Source: Neocallimastix lanati (nom. inval.)
Lineage: Eukaryota > Neocallimastigomycota > Neocallimastigomycetes > Neocallimastigales > Neocallimastigaceae
Length of the DNA: 13,500 bases
Direction: 5' to 3'
Assembly (NCBI GenBank): GCA_016946835.1
Contig: JACVTC010000008.1
Span: 1,514,001 to 1,527,500 of the forward strand
Positions 1 to 8,969 of the stretch are shown one piece after another; position 1 is the stretch's first letter; the number at the start of each line of letters is the position of its first letter. The notes beneath the pieces are model-generated. The model saw nothing but the letters and a program-made list of their open reading frames with translations. It had not been told where the DNA came from and ran no database searches. Position numbers and translations under genes: made by a program.

Positions 1-23
1 ATATATATATAATTTTTTAATTA

Positions 24-64
<41 letters not shown>

Positions 65-363
65 TATAATAATAATAATTTTTCATTTATACATCTATAT
101 AATAATATTTATATTATTATAATATATATGGTATAGGTGTATTAAACTATATTGAAAAATTATTGAATTTAAAAAAAAAAAAAAATTTCGTTTAAAAAAG
201 TAATTTTTATAAAATATATATTATTACATTTTATGCTTTTTTTTTTTTTTTTTTTTTTTATGATACCAACTACTTGTTTGTTGTAGCTGCTTTATGGAAT
301 ATGACTAAAATTCTGTTAAATTTCGTTTTGTTTTTGTTTTTTGTTTTGTTTGTTTGTAAATAT

Positions 364-411
<48 letters not shown>

Positions 412-780
412 AAAATAAAAAAAAAATTTATATATAATAATATATATATATATATATAAAGAAAGGTTACTTGATATAAATAAAAAATATTGGAAAAAAA
501 ATTTTTTTTTTTTTCCTTACTTAATCTTCTTAATTATTAAATCTTATTGATTTATTGAATCAATTATAAAAATAATTAAGAAAGAAATTATTATATTAAA
601 TATAAGAAGTTATTGAGTTCATTTTCGTTAAAAATTAAAAAATAAAAAAAAAAAAAAATAAAAAAAAAATTTTTTTTTTTTTTTTTAATTTATTTATTGA
701 ATTTTACTTATATATAGATATATAGATTTAGGTGGTTTATTTGAGAGTTGTATTTTAAATTTCATCGATAATAAAAGTTT
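1..780. other. Non-coding flank beyond the 3' end of the kinase gene
   Basis: The stretch is dominated by A and T homopolymers, including 42 A at 368-409, and AT dinucleotide runs near 1-11 and 430-460. One more complex island lies at 258-355; on the minus strand it holds TTTAACAG and a short open frame ending in TAG (ILVIFHKAATTNK), bordered by an AAAAC-type repeat. It is too short to call a gene. Confidence 0.6.
368..409. repeat. Poly(A) homopolymer, 42 nt
   Basis: An unbroken run of A. The length may be unreliable in an assembly. Confidence 0.9.
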
Positions 781-810
781 TTAAAAAATTTTATTTTTAA
801 TAAGGAATAC

Positions 811-816
811 TTTATT
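811..816 (-). promoter_or_regulatory. Candidate poly(A) signal of the CK1 gene
   Basis: AATAAA reads on the minus strand about 110 nt after the TAA stop at 928-930. The flank between stop and signal has higher sequence complexity than the DNA beyond, which fits a short 3' untranslated region. The hexamer is common by chance in DNA this AT-rich. Confidence 0.35.
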
Positions 817-927
817 CATTATTTTATTTTTTCTATTCTTAATTAAAGTTTTTACTTTTGGGCTTTTTTGTTTTTGAAGTATTTCTTGGGTTGTGCTAGT
901 ATTTTTGGGAAAAAGGGGATTTAATTT

Positions 928-3900
928 TTAATAGACATCAATTTTTTTTTTTGAAATAGAAGACCAAACTTCTTTACACCATCTAGTAATACTATCTCTT
1001 TTACTTCTATGAACTTCTGGAATGACATAACCTTCCTTTCCTTGTAAGATCCAATCGAACATACCATCATCGACTTCTCCAATATTTTCTAAAACTATAT
1101 TAGGTTTTTTTTTTTTTAAAAAAAAAAAAAAAAATTAAAAAAATAATTACCAAAATTTATTAAATATTGATTAAATAAAATAATTCAATAAACAAATAAA
1201 TATTATTACTATTATTATTACTATTATTATATATATGTATATATTTTCTATTATACCTTTATCGAATAAACCAATTAAATATTGATAATTTGGAGTTTCG
1301 GTAAAACCAAGATTTCTTACATATCTTAAATACATTTCAAATTGTTCTAATTTCATGATTAAAATAATATAAAATAATATAAAATAATATAAAATAATAT
1401 AAAATAAAATATAATGAAATGAAATAAAATAAAATAAAAAAAAAAAAAAAAATTAATAGATAAATTAAAATAATTATTTATATCAAATGAGAATATATAA
1501 TAGAATTTATAATGATAATTACTTGGATATCCTTTACAAAGTTTTTCAATAGTAATTTTAGATTTTTTAGCCCAAATTTTACTAATTAATTCTTCCATGG
1601 TATCTGCTTTGTAACCTTGCCATGGTAATCTACCATGACAAAGGAAATAGATTAAAACATAACCAATAGACTCCAAATCATCTCTTCTAGATTGTTCTAT
1701 ATTTACAAATATATAATTAAAACAAAACAAAACAAAAAAAAAAAAAAAGTAAAAATAAATAAATATAAAAGATAAACAATTTAATATAAATATATAGATA
1801 TAGATATAAAAATTAATAATTAATATAAATAAATAAATAAATAAAATAAATATAAATATATAATTATAAATATATATAATAGTATAATTAAATAAATATA
1901 AAAGTGAAAAAAATAAAATAAAATAAAATAAAATATAATAATAAACTTACGTTCACACATATGAGTATTTCTACTCATAAATCTTGGGGTACCACATGGG
2001 AAACGTAAACTTCTTGGCTTATGAACATTGGTTTTCATATCACGATAGTACTCAGCAAGACCGAAATCCATAATATAAATTTTACTGGCAGCTTTAATCT
2101 GAAGAGGTAAAAGTAATGGATCATCATGATCCACAATAGAATTTGAACGATTAAATGATTGAAGACTGGATCTATCTTTAGCACTTGGAGGTTCAATCAA
2201 TGAATAAACTGAACTACTTCTTGTATGTTTATAAAAGGAATTATTTACTTCATTATTAGAAGTATTAGCTGTACCATACTTTTTTTCTAATTCTTTGAAA
2301 ACTGGCTTAGAACCATCACTATCATCACTCACACGAATTGAAGTAATTGATAAATGTTTATTTATTTCATAATGGGTAGCACTGGAATTAATTGGAGTAG
2401 GTTCAACAGCACCTGGTATATTTCCAATTAAAAAGTTTTCTGGTTTAATATCTCTAAAGATAATACCTCTATTATGTACAGATCTAATTAAACTGACCTA
2501 TTTACATAGAGAAAAAAAAATATAATATAAAATAAAATAAAATAATGTATAATATAATATAATATGCAATGAAAAAGATTAATATTATAAAAAATTAAAT
2601 AAAATAAAATGTAGAGCTAAAATAATAATAATAATAATAATATTAAATTAATAAATGTTTATAATAATGATTTACCATTCTTTTTCCAATCATACAAACA
2701 GTTTTCAAGGAAAAACGTTTATTACAATATTTGAAAAGCCATTCTATGGAAGGACCTAAATATTCCATAACAATAATCACATCTTCATTCTTTTTACAAA
2801 TTTCATATATTTTTGGAATTCCATCTTTAAAAGGATAATAATAAAATTATTTTATAAAAAAAAATTAATAATTCATTAGTAATTCAATAAATTTTTAAAT
2901 TATATTAATTTTATATTTATTATATAGAATTTCAATATATAATTGCAAATTATTTTATAAATTATTATTGATGTCTTGTTTTTATTTATTAATTATCCTT
3001 TTTTTATATTAATTATTATTATTCTTTTAATTTTATTTTACTTTATTAATTTCATATGATATTCTAAAAGTTTATTTTATTCTTATTATTATTTAATTTG
3101 AATAAATCATTTGATTTTCAATAATCAATATTTTTATTGTTTGTGTAACAATTCATTTTTTTTTCAATTTTAAATGTTACACAATAATTTTGGATAACAA
3201 CTATTACTTTTACTTGAATTATTTTAATTATACACGAAAAAAATCACTTTAAAATTATTGGTACCAATTTTTCATTATTCAATGTAAATTTTAAAACCAT
3301 TCTATTTATTATTTATTATTAATTTCAATCAATAAATTTTATTATTGGTATATCTTTTACTATTTTTTGAATATTATAAAAGATTTACCAATTATTATGT
3401 TTTACCAACAATTTTTTTAATATTGATAAAGTGGATTTTGTTTATAACTTTTTTTTTTTTATTGTAATAATATTAATTTTCTATGGATGATTTTTAAAAT
3501 TATTGATAATGAATTTCTTTATTTTTTTTTTTTTTTATAATTGATAATATAAAAGATAAAAAAAATAATATAAAAGATAAAAAAGATGCATCATTCCTTT
3601 AGGAAGATGCAATTACTTACGTATTCCTTCTAAAGAACGATACATTGAATATTCATGATGTAAATGAGTACTACCACTGTGGGTATATTCAATCTTCATG
3701 GCCACTTGTTTACCATTTTCAAGATTTACACCTATTTATTTTATATGAATAATATATTAAACGAATTAATAATACATTAAATGATTAATATCTTTTTTTT
3801 TTTTTTTATTTATTTTTTGAATTTATATAATAAAATAAAAATAGTAAAAATAAAATGTTTTTGACTATCTTTTATTTAAAGATATAATACAGAAACTATC

Positions 3901-4081
3901 TTATAACATATAGAGAGTCAACTTTTTTTATTTTTCAATTTCTTTTATTTTTTTTTTAAATACCTGAAAAAATTCTAGCGGAAGAACCCTTTCCGATTAA
4001 TTTTCCAACTCTATATCTATGATATTTTCCTTCTAAAATTTGACCTTCGGTCAAAAGGGATGAATCATTAAATACAACCAT
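928..4081 (-). CDS. Casein kinase 1 family Ser/Thr kinase, fungal Yck/Cki1-like, with large insert (7 exons)
   Basis: Exons on the minus strand are 4081-3964, 3731-3621, 2824-2676, 2497-1951, 1696-1523, 1346-1257 and 1094-928. They sum to 1356 nt and give 451 residues ending in TAA. The ATG is fixed by an in-frame TAA three codons upstream (4090-4088). Seen in order: a glycine-loop region [11 protein letters not shown] (28-38), the VAMK lysine K52, the alpha-C glutamate E66, [13 protein letters not shown] (95-107), the catalytic loop [12 protein letters not shown] (140-151; D142, N147), an insert (about 152-262), DFG (270-272), GTPRFMS (295-301), the CK1 signature SRRDDLES (311-318), LPWQG (332-336) and LFDKVLE near the domain end (393-399). 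The family phosphorylates Ser/Thr, favouring acidic or pre-phosphorylated sites. Fungal Yck relatives act at the plasma membrane through C-terminal cysteines, but this protein ends KKKIDVY with no Cys cluster, so its location is open. Odd points are Ala35 for the third loop glycine, the insert, and several Ser-rich stretches. Family assignment is firm; subfamily is inferred. Confidence 0.95.
1095..1256 (-). other. Intron 6 of the CK1 gene
   Basis: The donor is GTATAA and the chosen acceptor is ATATAG (AG at 1096-1095). It is 162 nt and phase 1. A second in-phase acceptor, TTTTAG (AG at 1090-1089), lies 6 nt further on. I chose the first because it yields LFDKVLE, the usual fungal wording, while the second would drop Val-Leu. 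Confidence 0.85.
1347..1522 (-). other. Intron 5 of the CK1 gene
   Basis: The donor is GTAATT and the acceptor AAATTAG. It is 176 nt and phase 1. Splicing gives [17 protein letters not shown], matching the GFPEEF.KYLRYVR region of CK1. Four perfect copies of AAAATAATAT (1361-1400) lie close to the acceptor. Confidence 0.9.
1361..1400. repeat. 10-nt tandem repeat AAAATAATAT, four copies
   Basis: Four perfect copies lie within intron 5, followed by degenerate AAAAT copies to about 1440. Confidence 0.9.
1697..1950 (-). other. Intron 4 of the CK1 gene
   Basis: The donor is GTAAGT and the acceptor AATATAG. It is 254 nt and phase 1. Splicing gives [16 protein letters not shown] across the junction, matching the conserved [15 protein letters not shown] segment of the family. 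The body is almost all A/T with AAAAT and TAAA repeats. Confidence 0.93.
2090..2422 (-). other. Coding insert within the kinase domain (residues 152-262)
   Basis: About 110 codons separate NFLIG of the catalytic loop from KIYIMDFG. Relatives have roughly ten residues here. The DNA has exon-like base composition and no stops. The peptide is Ser/Asn-rich, with an acidic patch SDDSDGS (183-189), basic-Ser patches RSSSVYS (219-225) and RSNS (243-246), and a short charged stretch KELEKKYG (194-201). It is probably a flexible surface loop. A regulatory or phosphorylation role is inference only. Confidence 0.85.
2498..2675 (-). other. Intron 3 of the CK1 gene
   Basis: The donor is GTAAAT after Met126 and the acceptor AAATAG. 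It is 178 nt and phase 0. Joining KRM to VSLIRSVH gives the family spacing to the catalytic loop. The intron includes an (AAT)n microsatellite at about 2620-2643 and AAAAT-type repeats. Confidence 0.92.
2825..3620 (-). other. Intron 2 of the CK1 gene, unusually long
   Basis: The donor is GTAAGT and the acceptor TTAAAG. The intron is phase 1 and rebuilds His77. At 796 nt it is over three times longer than any other intron in this gene (162-254 nt). It is not simple repeat: it holds a GC-containing hairpin nine bases after the donor (3587-3611), a second inverted repeat (3141-3150 with 3175-3184), the palindrome ATTGGTACCAAT (3257-3268), and several TTGGTA or TACCAA words between 3340 and 3410. 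No reading frame of note was seen in it. Confidence 0.9.
3587..3611 (-). other. Hairpin just inside the 5' end of intron 2
   Basis: On the transcript strand TGCATCTTCC pairs with GGAA plus GATGCA around a TAAA loop, with one bulged base. It starts nine bases after the GT donor. Ten base pairs including several G-C pairs are unusual here. Confidence 0.6.
3732..3963 (-). other. Intron 1 of the CK1 gene
   Basis: The donor GTATTT follows codon 39 plus one base, and the acceptor is AATAG before GTGTAAAT. The intron is 232 nt and phase 1. Splicing restores Gly40 and joins IFSG to [12 protein letters not shown], which is the expected N-lobe order. The intron contains long A/T runs and a possible stem-loop at 3861-3921, with TTGACT at one end and AGTCAA at the other. 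Confidence 0.9.
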
Positions 4082-5060
4082 AATATTTTATTTTTTCTTT
4101 TAAAATTTAAATGAATATTATTTTTCTTAATAAATTATTCTTTGAATTGAATTTTTTTTTTTTTAAGCTTTTAAATAAAATATTAATATTGTTATTTGAT
4201 ATAAAAAAATTTCTTAAGTTATTTGTAAAAAAAAAAAAAATTGTTGCGTTTTTTTTTTTCCTTTAAATATTAATTTAAAAATGCGTTTGAATGTTGAATA
4301 AAAAAATTTTTTTTCGTTTTATGTAATTTTTTGTGCAAATAAATAATTTGACTTTTTTTTTTTTTTTATTTTATAAAAAAAAGTTTTAAAATTTTAATTA
4401 TTTTTCTTCTTTGTTAATAATTATTAATTTTACTAATACTAAACGTTTTGTTATTATATCTTGAATAATAAATTAATTTTATTGGAGTAGTTTTTGAAAA
4501 GATATAAGTATATAACTTATTTTGATTTATTGCATTGGCTTTATAATATTGATATTTAAATATATATATAATTAGTAATTATTTTTAAAATAAAAAAAAA
4601 TAAAATAAAATTTTCATAATACAATATGTAAATAATTTTATATATAATATTTACCTTATATATTTATTGAAATAAAATAAAAACTCTAAAGAAGAAAAAA
4701 AAATTAGATTTTTATTGGATAGGATACTATTATTTTAGTATATGTATTAAATTTTGAATAAATATTTTAAAACATATATATAATATATTTATTAGAATAC
4801 TTTATGAATATACTATGAATTTTTTTTTTTTTAAATAGTTAATACCAAGTAAATAGTATTATTAAATAAATATTTTTATAATATATTGTTTTATAATATA
4901 AAAATTGTTTTAACATTGAATTTATTTTACCTTTAAAAAAAAATGATTTACTCTACAACCAATTTTCTCTTCAGTAGTGTAGTAATAGAGTTTTTATTAT
5001 ATATATACATATATTTTATTTTTTTTTTTTACTTTTTTTTTTTTTTAATATTTCTTTTAT
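4082..5060. other. Upstream flank and probable promoter region of the kinase gene
   Basis: T-rich and A-rich tracts with no confident TATA box, since AT words are everywhere. A more complex island at 4931-4998 reads on the minus strand with a donor-like AAAG/GTAAAA at its end. A candidate acceptor TTTTAAAAG lies at 4097 just before the ATG. The island could be a non-coding 5' exon, but nothing proves transcription. Confidence 0.4.
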
Positions 5061-6240
5061 TTTAAAGATGATTCTTTTTGCTTTTTTATTCTTTATTATT
5101 CAAGAATAAAATATATATATATATTCAATTTTATGAAAGCTGCATAATATTAAAACTTAAAATACGTTTATATTTCTTTTTGTATTTTTTTTTTCTTTAT
5201 CAATTATTTAAAGTTGATATTTTGTTATTTTTACTCTTTAATAATAGTTTTTTTTTTTTTTTTATTATAATTTCAAGAATAAAAATAATATGGGATTAAA
5301 TTATATTTTAAATATGTTGATTAATTTGGATAACTTTTTTTTTATTCTTTCACTTTTATATAAAATAATATATTTTCTTAGTAAAAAAACATTGAATTCT
5401 TCTTTTTTTTTTTTTTTACTCTACTCTTTTTTTTAAAAAATATAAAATAATTTATAAATTTTTCTTAATATACAATATCTTTTATGATATTATTATAAAA
5501 AAAAAAAAAGAGTATTTTAACAAAAAATAAATTACAATCTCTTTTAAAATAAAAATAAAAATTTAAAAAAAAAAAATAAAAAAAAAAATAAAAAATGAAA
5601 ATAAAAATTAAGGACAAAAAGCTTAATATTTATATAAATATTTTAATATTTAATTTTAAGTTATTTTTTTTATTATAATAATTATATAAAATCTTTTTTA
5701 TGATTTAAAATTAATTTTTTATTTTTAATAATTAATAATAAATAATAATAATATTTAATATTTAATAATAATTAATAATTAATTATTAATTAATAATTAC
5801 AGTTTTCATTCAAAGGCATAAATTTTTTTTTTTTTAATATTGCAAAATAAAGAATAAAATTAAAAAAATAAAATAAAAATTATATTAAATATATTAAATA
5901 ATATATTTTATATATAAATTATATAAATACTAAATAATATTGAGAGGAATAAAAAAATATGATGGAGATATATGAAGATGTAATACATAAAATTAAAAAT
6001 TAATAAATCATTAATAATTGAATAATAAATAAATAAATAATATATAAATAAATAAATAATAAATAATAAATAAGCGTATAAATAAATAAATTTTACAAAC
6101 AATAAAAATGAAATTCATAGTACATACTATTATATATTAACACTATTTTATAATATATTTACATTATATTCAGATATTGATTTATACATTGATTCATATG
6201 AATCTTGAATAAATAGAAAAAAGTTTATATAGAATATAGA
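5061..6240. other. AT-rich non-coding stretch
   Basis: It contains long T and A runs, a 24-nt AT-only perfect palindrome at 5769-5792, and TAAA repeats near 6030-6075. An open frame without ATG at 5078-5299 (plus strand) is Phe/Ile/Tyr-rich and unrecognised. I see no gene. Confidence 0.6.
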
Positions 6241-7500
6241 ATATTAATTATTATAATTATAATTATTATAATTATTATAATTTGTATTATTTACATATTG
6301 ATATTACCAATATTTTATTTATATTATTACATTACCAATTTTTTATTTATACGATACTACCTATATTTTATATATTTTATATATGTCCTATTTACTTTAT
6401 TTATATTATTTACCTTATAGTTTATATATATCCTATTTATTTTATTTATATACTTATATTTTATACATATTATATTTTACTTATATTTTATTTATTTTAC
6501 ATATATTTTATTTATATTTAGTTTATATTATTGATATGCTTACATAATATATAAAATTTTTTATTTTATTTTTTTTTTCATTTATTTTATTGTTATGCTA
6601 AAATGTTTTTAATTCTTATCCATTCCATAGTATGATTTATTTTTTTTTTTCAATTTTAAATTTCTTTTATTCTCTCATTCCTAACCTTTCATTTATTTCC
6701 TATTTAGGAAATTTAAGTAACAAAAAAAGAAAAAAAATTATAAATTTTAAATTTAATCTAAATTTATTATTATTATTATTATATTCAAATTTTTTCATTT
6801 TTTTTTTATTGAACAATACAATCATTTAATAAATTCTTTTGTTATTATTTCTTTTAGAAAACTTTATTTATTATTAAAATCAATTTAATTCCATTTAAAT
6901 GAATTTAATTTATTTATTATCAAGTATTCAATATACTGTATTATATATGATTATATACTCATTATTAATGGTATCATATATTATTTATTCTATTTCAATT
7001 TTGAAAATGTTTCATCATTTATTATTATTATAATTAATTTATCATTTAATTTTTTATTCTATTCTATATCTATGTTTTATACTTTAATATATATTTATAT
7101 TTATTATGTATTACAATGAATAGTATACTTTTATTTATTATAGTTAATAATATATTTATACTTGTTATATATTACATTTATATTAATTATAATTAATAAT
7201 ATAGTTTATATTTCATTATATTAATCATATATTCTACTTTTTTTATATTTCATTTATTTCATTAATTAAATATTATATAAACAATAAATATAAATATATA
7301 TAAATTAATTTTATATATTACAAATAAATGGTAGAAATATAAATATGAAAAGTACCTATTCAATTATAATTAAATATTAATAATAATAACATATTAGTTA
7401 TAGTAAAATATGGATAATAGAATATGAATAATTAAATATGAATAATAATAAAATATGAATATTTAAATAATAAGCAATAAATAAAGAAAATAATAATTAA
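6241..7500. other. AT-rich non-coding stretch with degenerate CCTATTTA-type repeats
   Basis: Bases 6241-6285 are (ATAATT)-like. Bases 6282-6530 are a degenerate array of TTTATATA and CCTATTTA words that gives an Ile/Tyr-only frame with a TTG start. A 65-codon ATG frame at 6632-6829 is Phe/Leu/Asn-rich with a basic centre and is not recognised. The rest is ATT/TAA low-complexity sequence. Confidence 0.6.
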
Positions 7501-7543
7501 ATAATTAAATAATAAATTAGAAGAAAAAAAAATAGAACTTTAT

Positions 7544-7624
7544 ATGGTTAGAATGAATGAAGAATTGAACGTTACAGTTCATAACAAACAACAACAACAG
7601 CAACAGCAACATTATAAGAATTAA
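7544..7624 (+). other. Short Gln-rich open frame, 26 codons, unrecognised
   Basis: ATG at 7544 opens MVRMNEELNVTVHNK, followed by seven Gln and HYKN, then TAA. The Gln run mixes CAA and CAG codons. The frame stays open upstream to 7505 (LNNKLEEKKIELY). It may be a stray exon, a remnant or chance; the mixed Gln codons and the local complexity are what make it worth listing. Confidence 0.15.
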
Positions 7625-8078
7625 ATTAATTAACAACTGTTCATAAAGTAAAAATTAAAAACAAAAGGTAAAAAAAAAAAGTTTTTTTTTTTTTTTTTTA
7701 TTTGTCATTTTACTCTTGTGATATTAATTAAAAAAAAAAAAAAAAAGTCTCTCTATAGAATAGATATACATTTATTTTTACTAATTTTTTTTTATTTCTA
7801 TTATAATAAATAAAAAAGTGAATGAATGAACTTTTATATATCAATTATTTACAATAAGTGTAATGGTTTTAATTACCTCTATATTCTTTAGAATATAATA
7901 TATAGAGAATGTAGAAATTTATATCAATATTTTGGATTCCAGTGTATTCTCTTTCTTTTCTTTCTCTCTCTCTCCTTCTTACATATATATAACAAATTCT
8001 AATGCTTTCATTCACTCACCTTTATCCCTCTATAGTCATTCCATCATTCATTGCATCATAAAAAATCTCATAAATAGT
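7625..8078. other. Gene-free stretch with a CT-rich tract
   Basis: After poly(A)/poly(T) runs, bases 7946-7980 form a strong C+T tract, and 7990-8060 is C-richer than its surroundings (CTTTCATTCACTCACC). Both strands are stop-poor here because of the CT tract. TCTATAG occurs near 7752 and 8028. In fungi such tracts often lie in core promoters, but no gene follows. Confidence 0.4.
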
Positions 8079-8316
8079 TAATATTAAATATTAAATATTA
8101 AATAATTATAACTGAATAATAAGTAATAAATATTAAATATTAAATAATTATAACTGAAAAATAAATATTAAATATTAAATAATTATAACTGAATAATAAG
8201 TAATAAATATTAAATATTAAATAATTATAACTGAAAAATAAATATTAAATATTAAATATTAAATATTAAATATTAAATATTAAATATTAAATAATAATTA
8301 TAAATATTAAATAAAT
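8079..8316. repeat. Tandem array with higher-order 77-nt period
   Basis: Units share TAAATATTAAATATTAAAT then AATTATAACTG. They alternate between a 42-nt form (ending AATAATAAGTAA) and a 35-nt form (ending AAAAA). The AACTG marks fall at 8110, 8152, 8187 and 8229, so the dimer repeats at 77 nt. The right end decays to pure TAAATAT repeats. Confidence 0.85.
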
Positions 8317-8916
8317 ATATTGAGTAGATGAACCACATTTCCAAATGTATAAATATAGAAATATATATATATAGAAATAGCTTAATAATAACAATAATAA
8401 CAATAATAAATAAATAAAATATGAAATAATAATATGAAATATGAAATAAATCTATTCGTTATATCTTATTATATAAATATTAATTAAATTATATATAATA
8501 AAATACAATGATAATATATTTATTATTATATTGATTTATTCAACGTTTTTTTTATTATTGTTTTTTTTTTTAATTAAAGTTCTAAAATAAAAAAAAATAA
8601 AACCATTTTAATTCTTTTCAAAAGAGAATATATTATTGTTATGGTATATATAAACTATGTATTATATTTCTGTCTAATTAAATAAATAAATAAATAAATA
8701 AATGGATAAATGTATATAGAAAAATAAATAAATAACTTATTCATTTTAATTAATCAAATGTAAAACAATGAAATATAAAAAATAATATAAATCTTTTAAA
8801 GTATAATATTTTAATTAAATTTAATTAAAATTTATATATTTATATATTTATATATTTGTATATTTATATATTTATATTATTATTTATTATAATTTTATAT
8901 TTAATTTTAATTATAA
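8317..8916. other. AT-rich non-coding stretch with microsatellites
   Basis: It holds AATAAC-type repeats at 8384-8410, (AAAT)n at about 8678-8703 and a TATATATTTA array at 8831-8877. No coding frame was seen. Confidence 0.6.
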
Positions 8917-8933
8917 ATGGAGATAGCAACGGT

Positions 8934-8969
<36 letters not shown>

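Noticed and set aside
1171-2332. Three separate minus-strand ORFs at 1171-1356, 1359-1730 and 1820-2332
   Set aside because: Each is one exon of the kinase gene running on into intron sequence; the spliced model explains all three and their strange Ile/Tyr/Phe tails.
3861-3921. Stem-loop in intron 1 as a small nucleolar RNA
   Set aside because: TTGACT/AGTCAA ends pair, but no C or D box could be placed.
5078-5299. 73-codon plus-strand frame
   Set aside because: It starts at TTG with no usable ATG in frame, is mostly Phe/Leu/Ile from T runs, and matches no family I know.
5908-6102. 64-codon minus-strand frame rich in Ile/Tyr/Leu
   Set aside because: It arises from TAAA and TAATA repeats read in reverse; no protein-like composition.
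6282-6521. 79-codon plus-strand Ile/Tyr frame
   Set aside because: TTG start and a degenerate repeat array as source; no motif.
6632-6829. 65-codon plus-strand ATG frame that could be a two-helix membrane peptide
   Set aside because: Phe/Leu/Asn/Lys content is what T and A runs give by chance; an intron-like acceptor lies inside it. Kept only as a note.
7890-8078. About 60-codon Ser-rich plus-strand frame through the CT tract
   Set aside because: The minus strand is equally open there; CT repeats simply lack stop codons on both strands, and no ATG is present.
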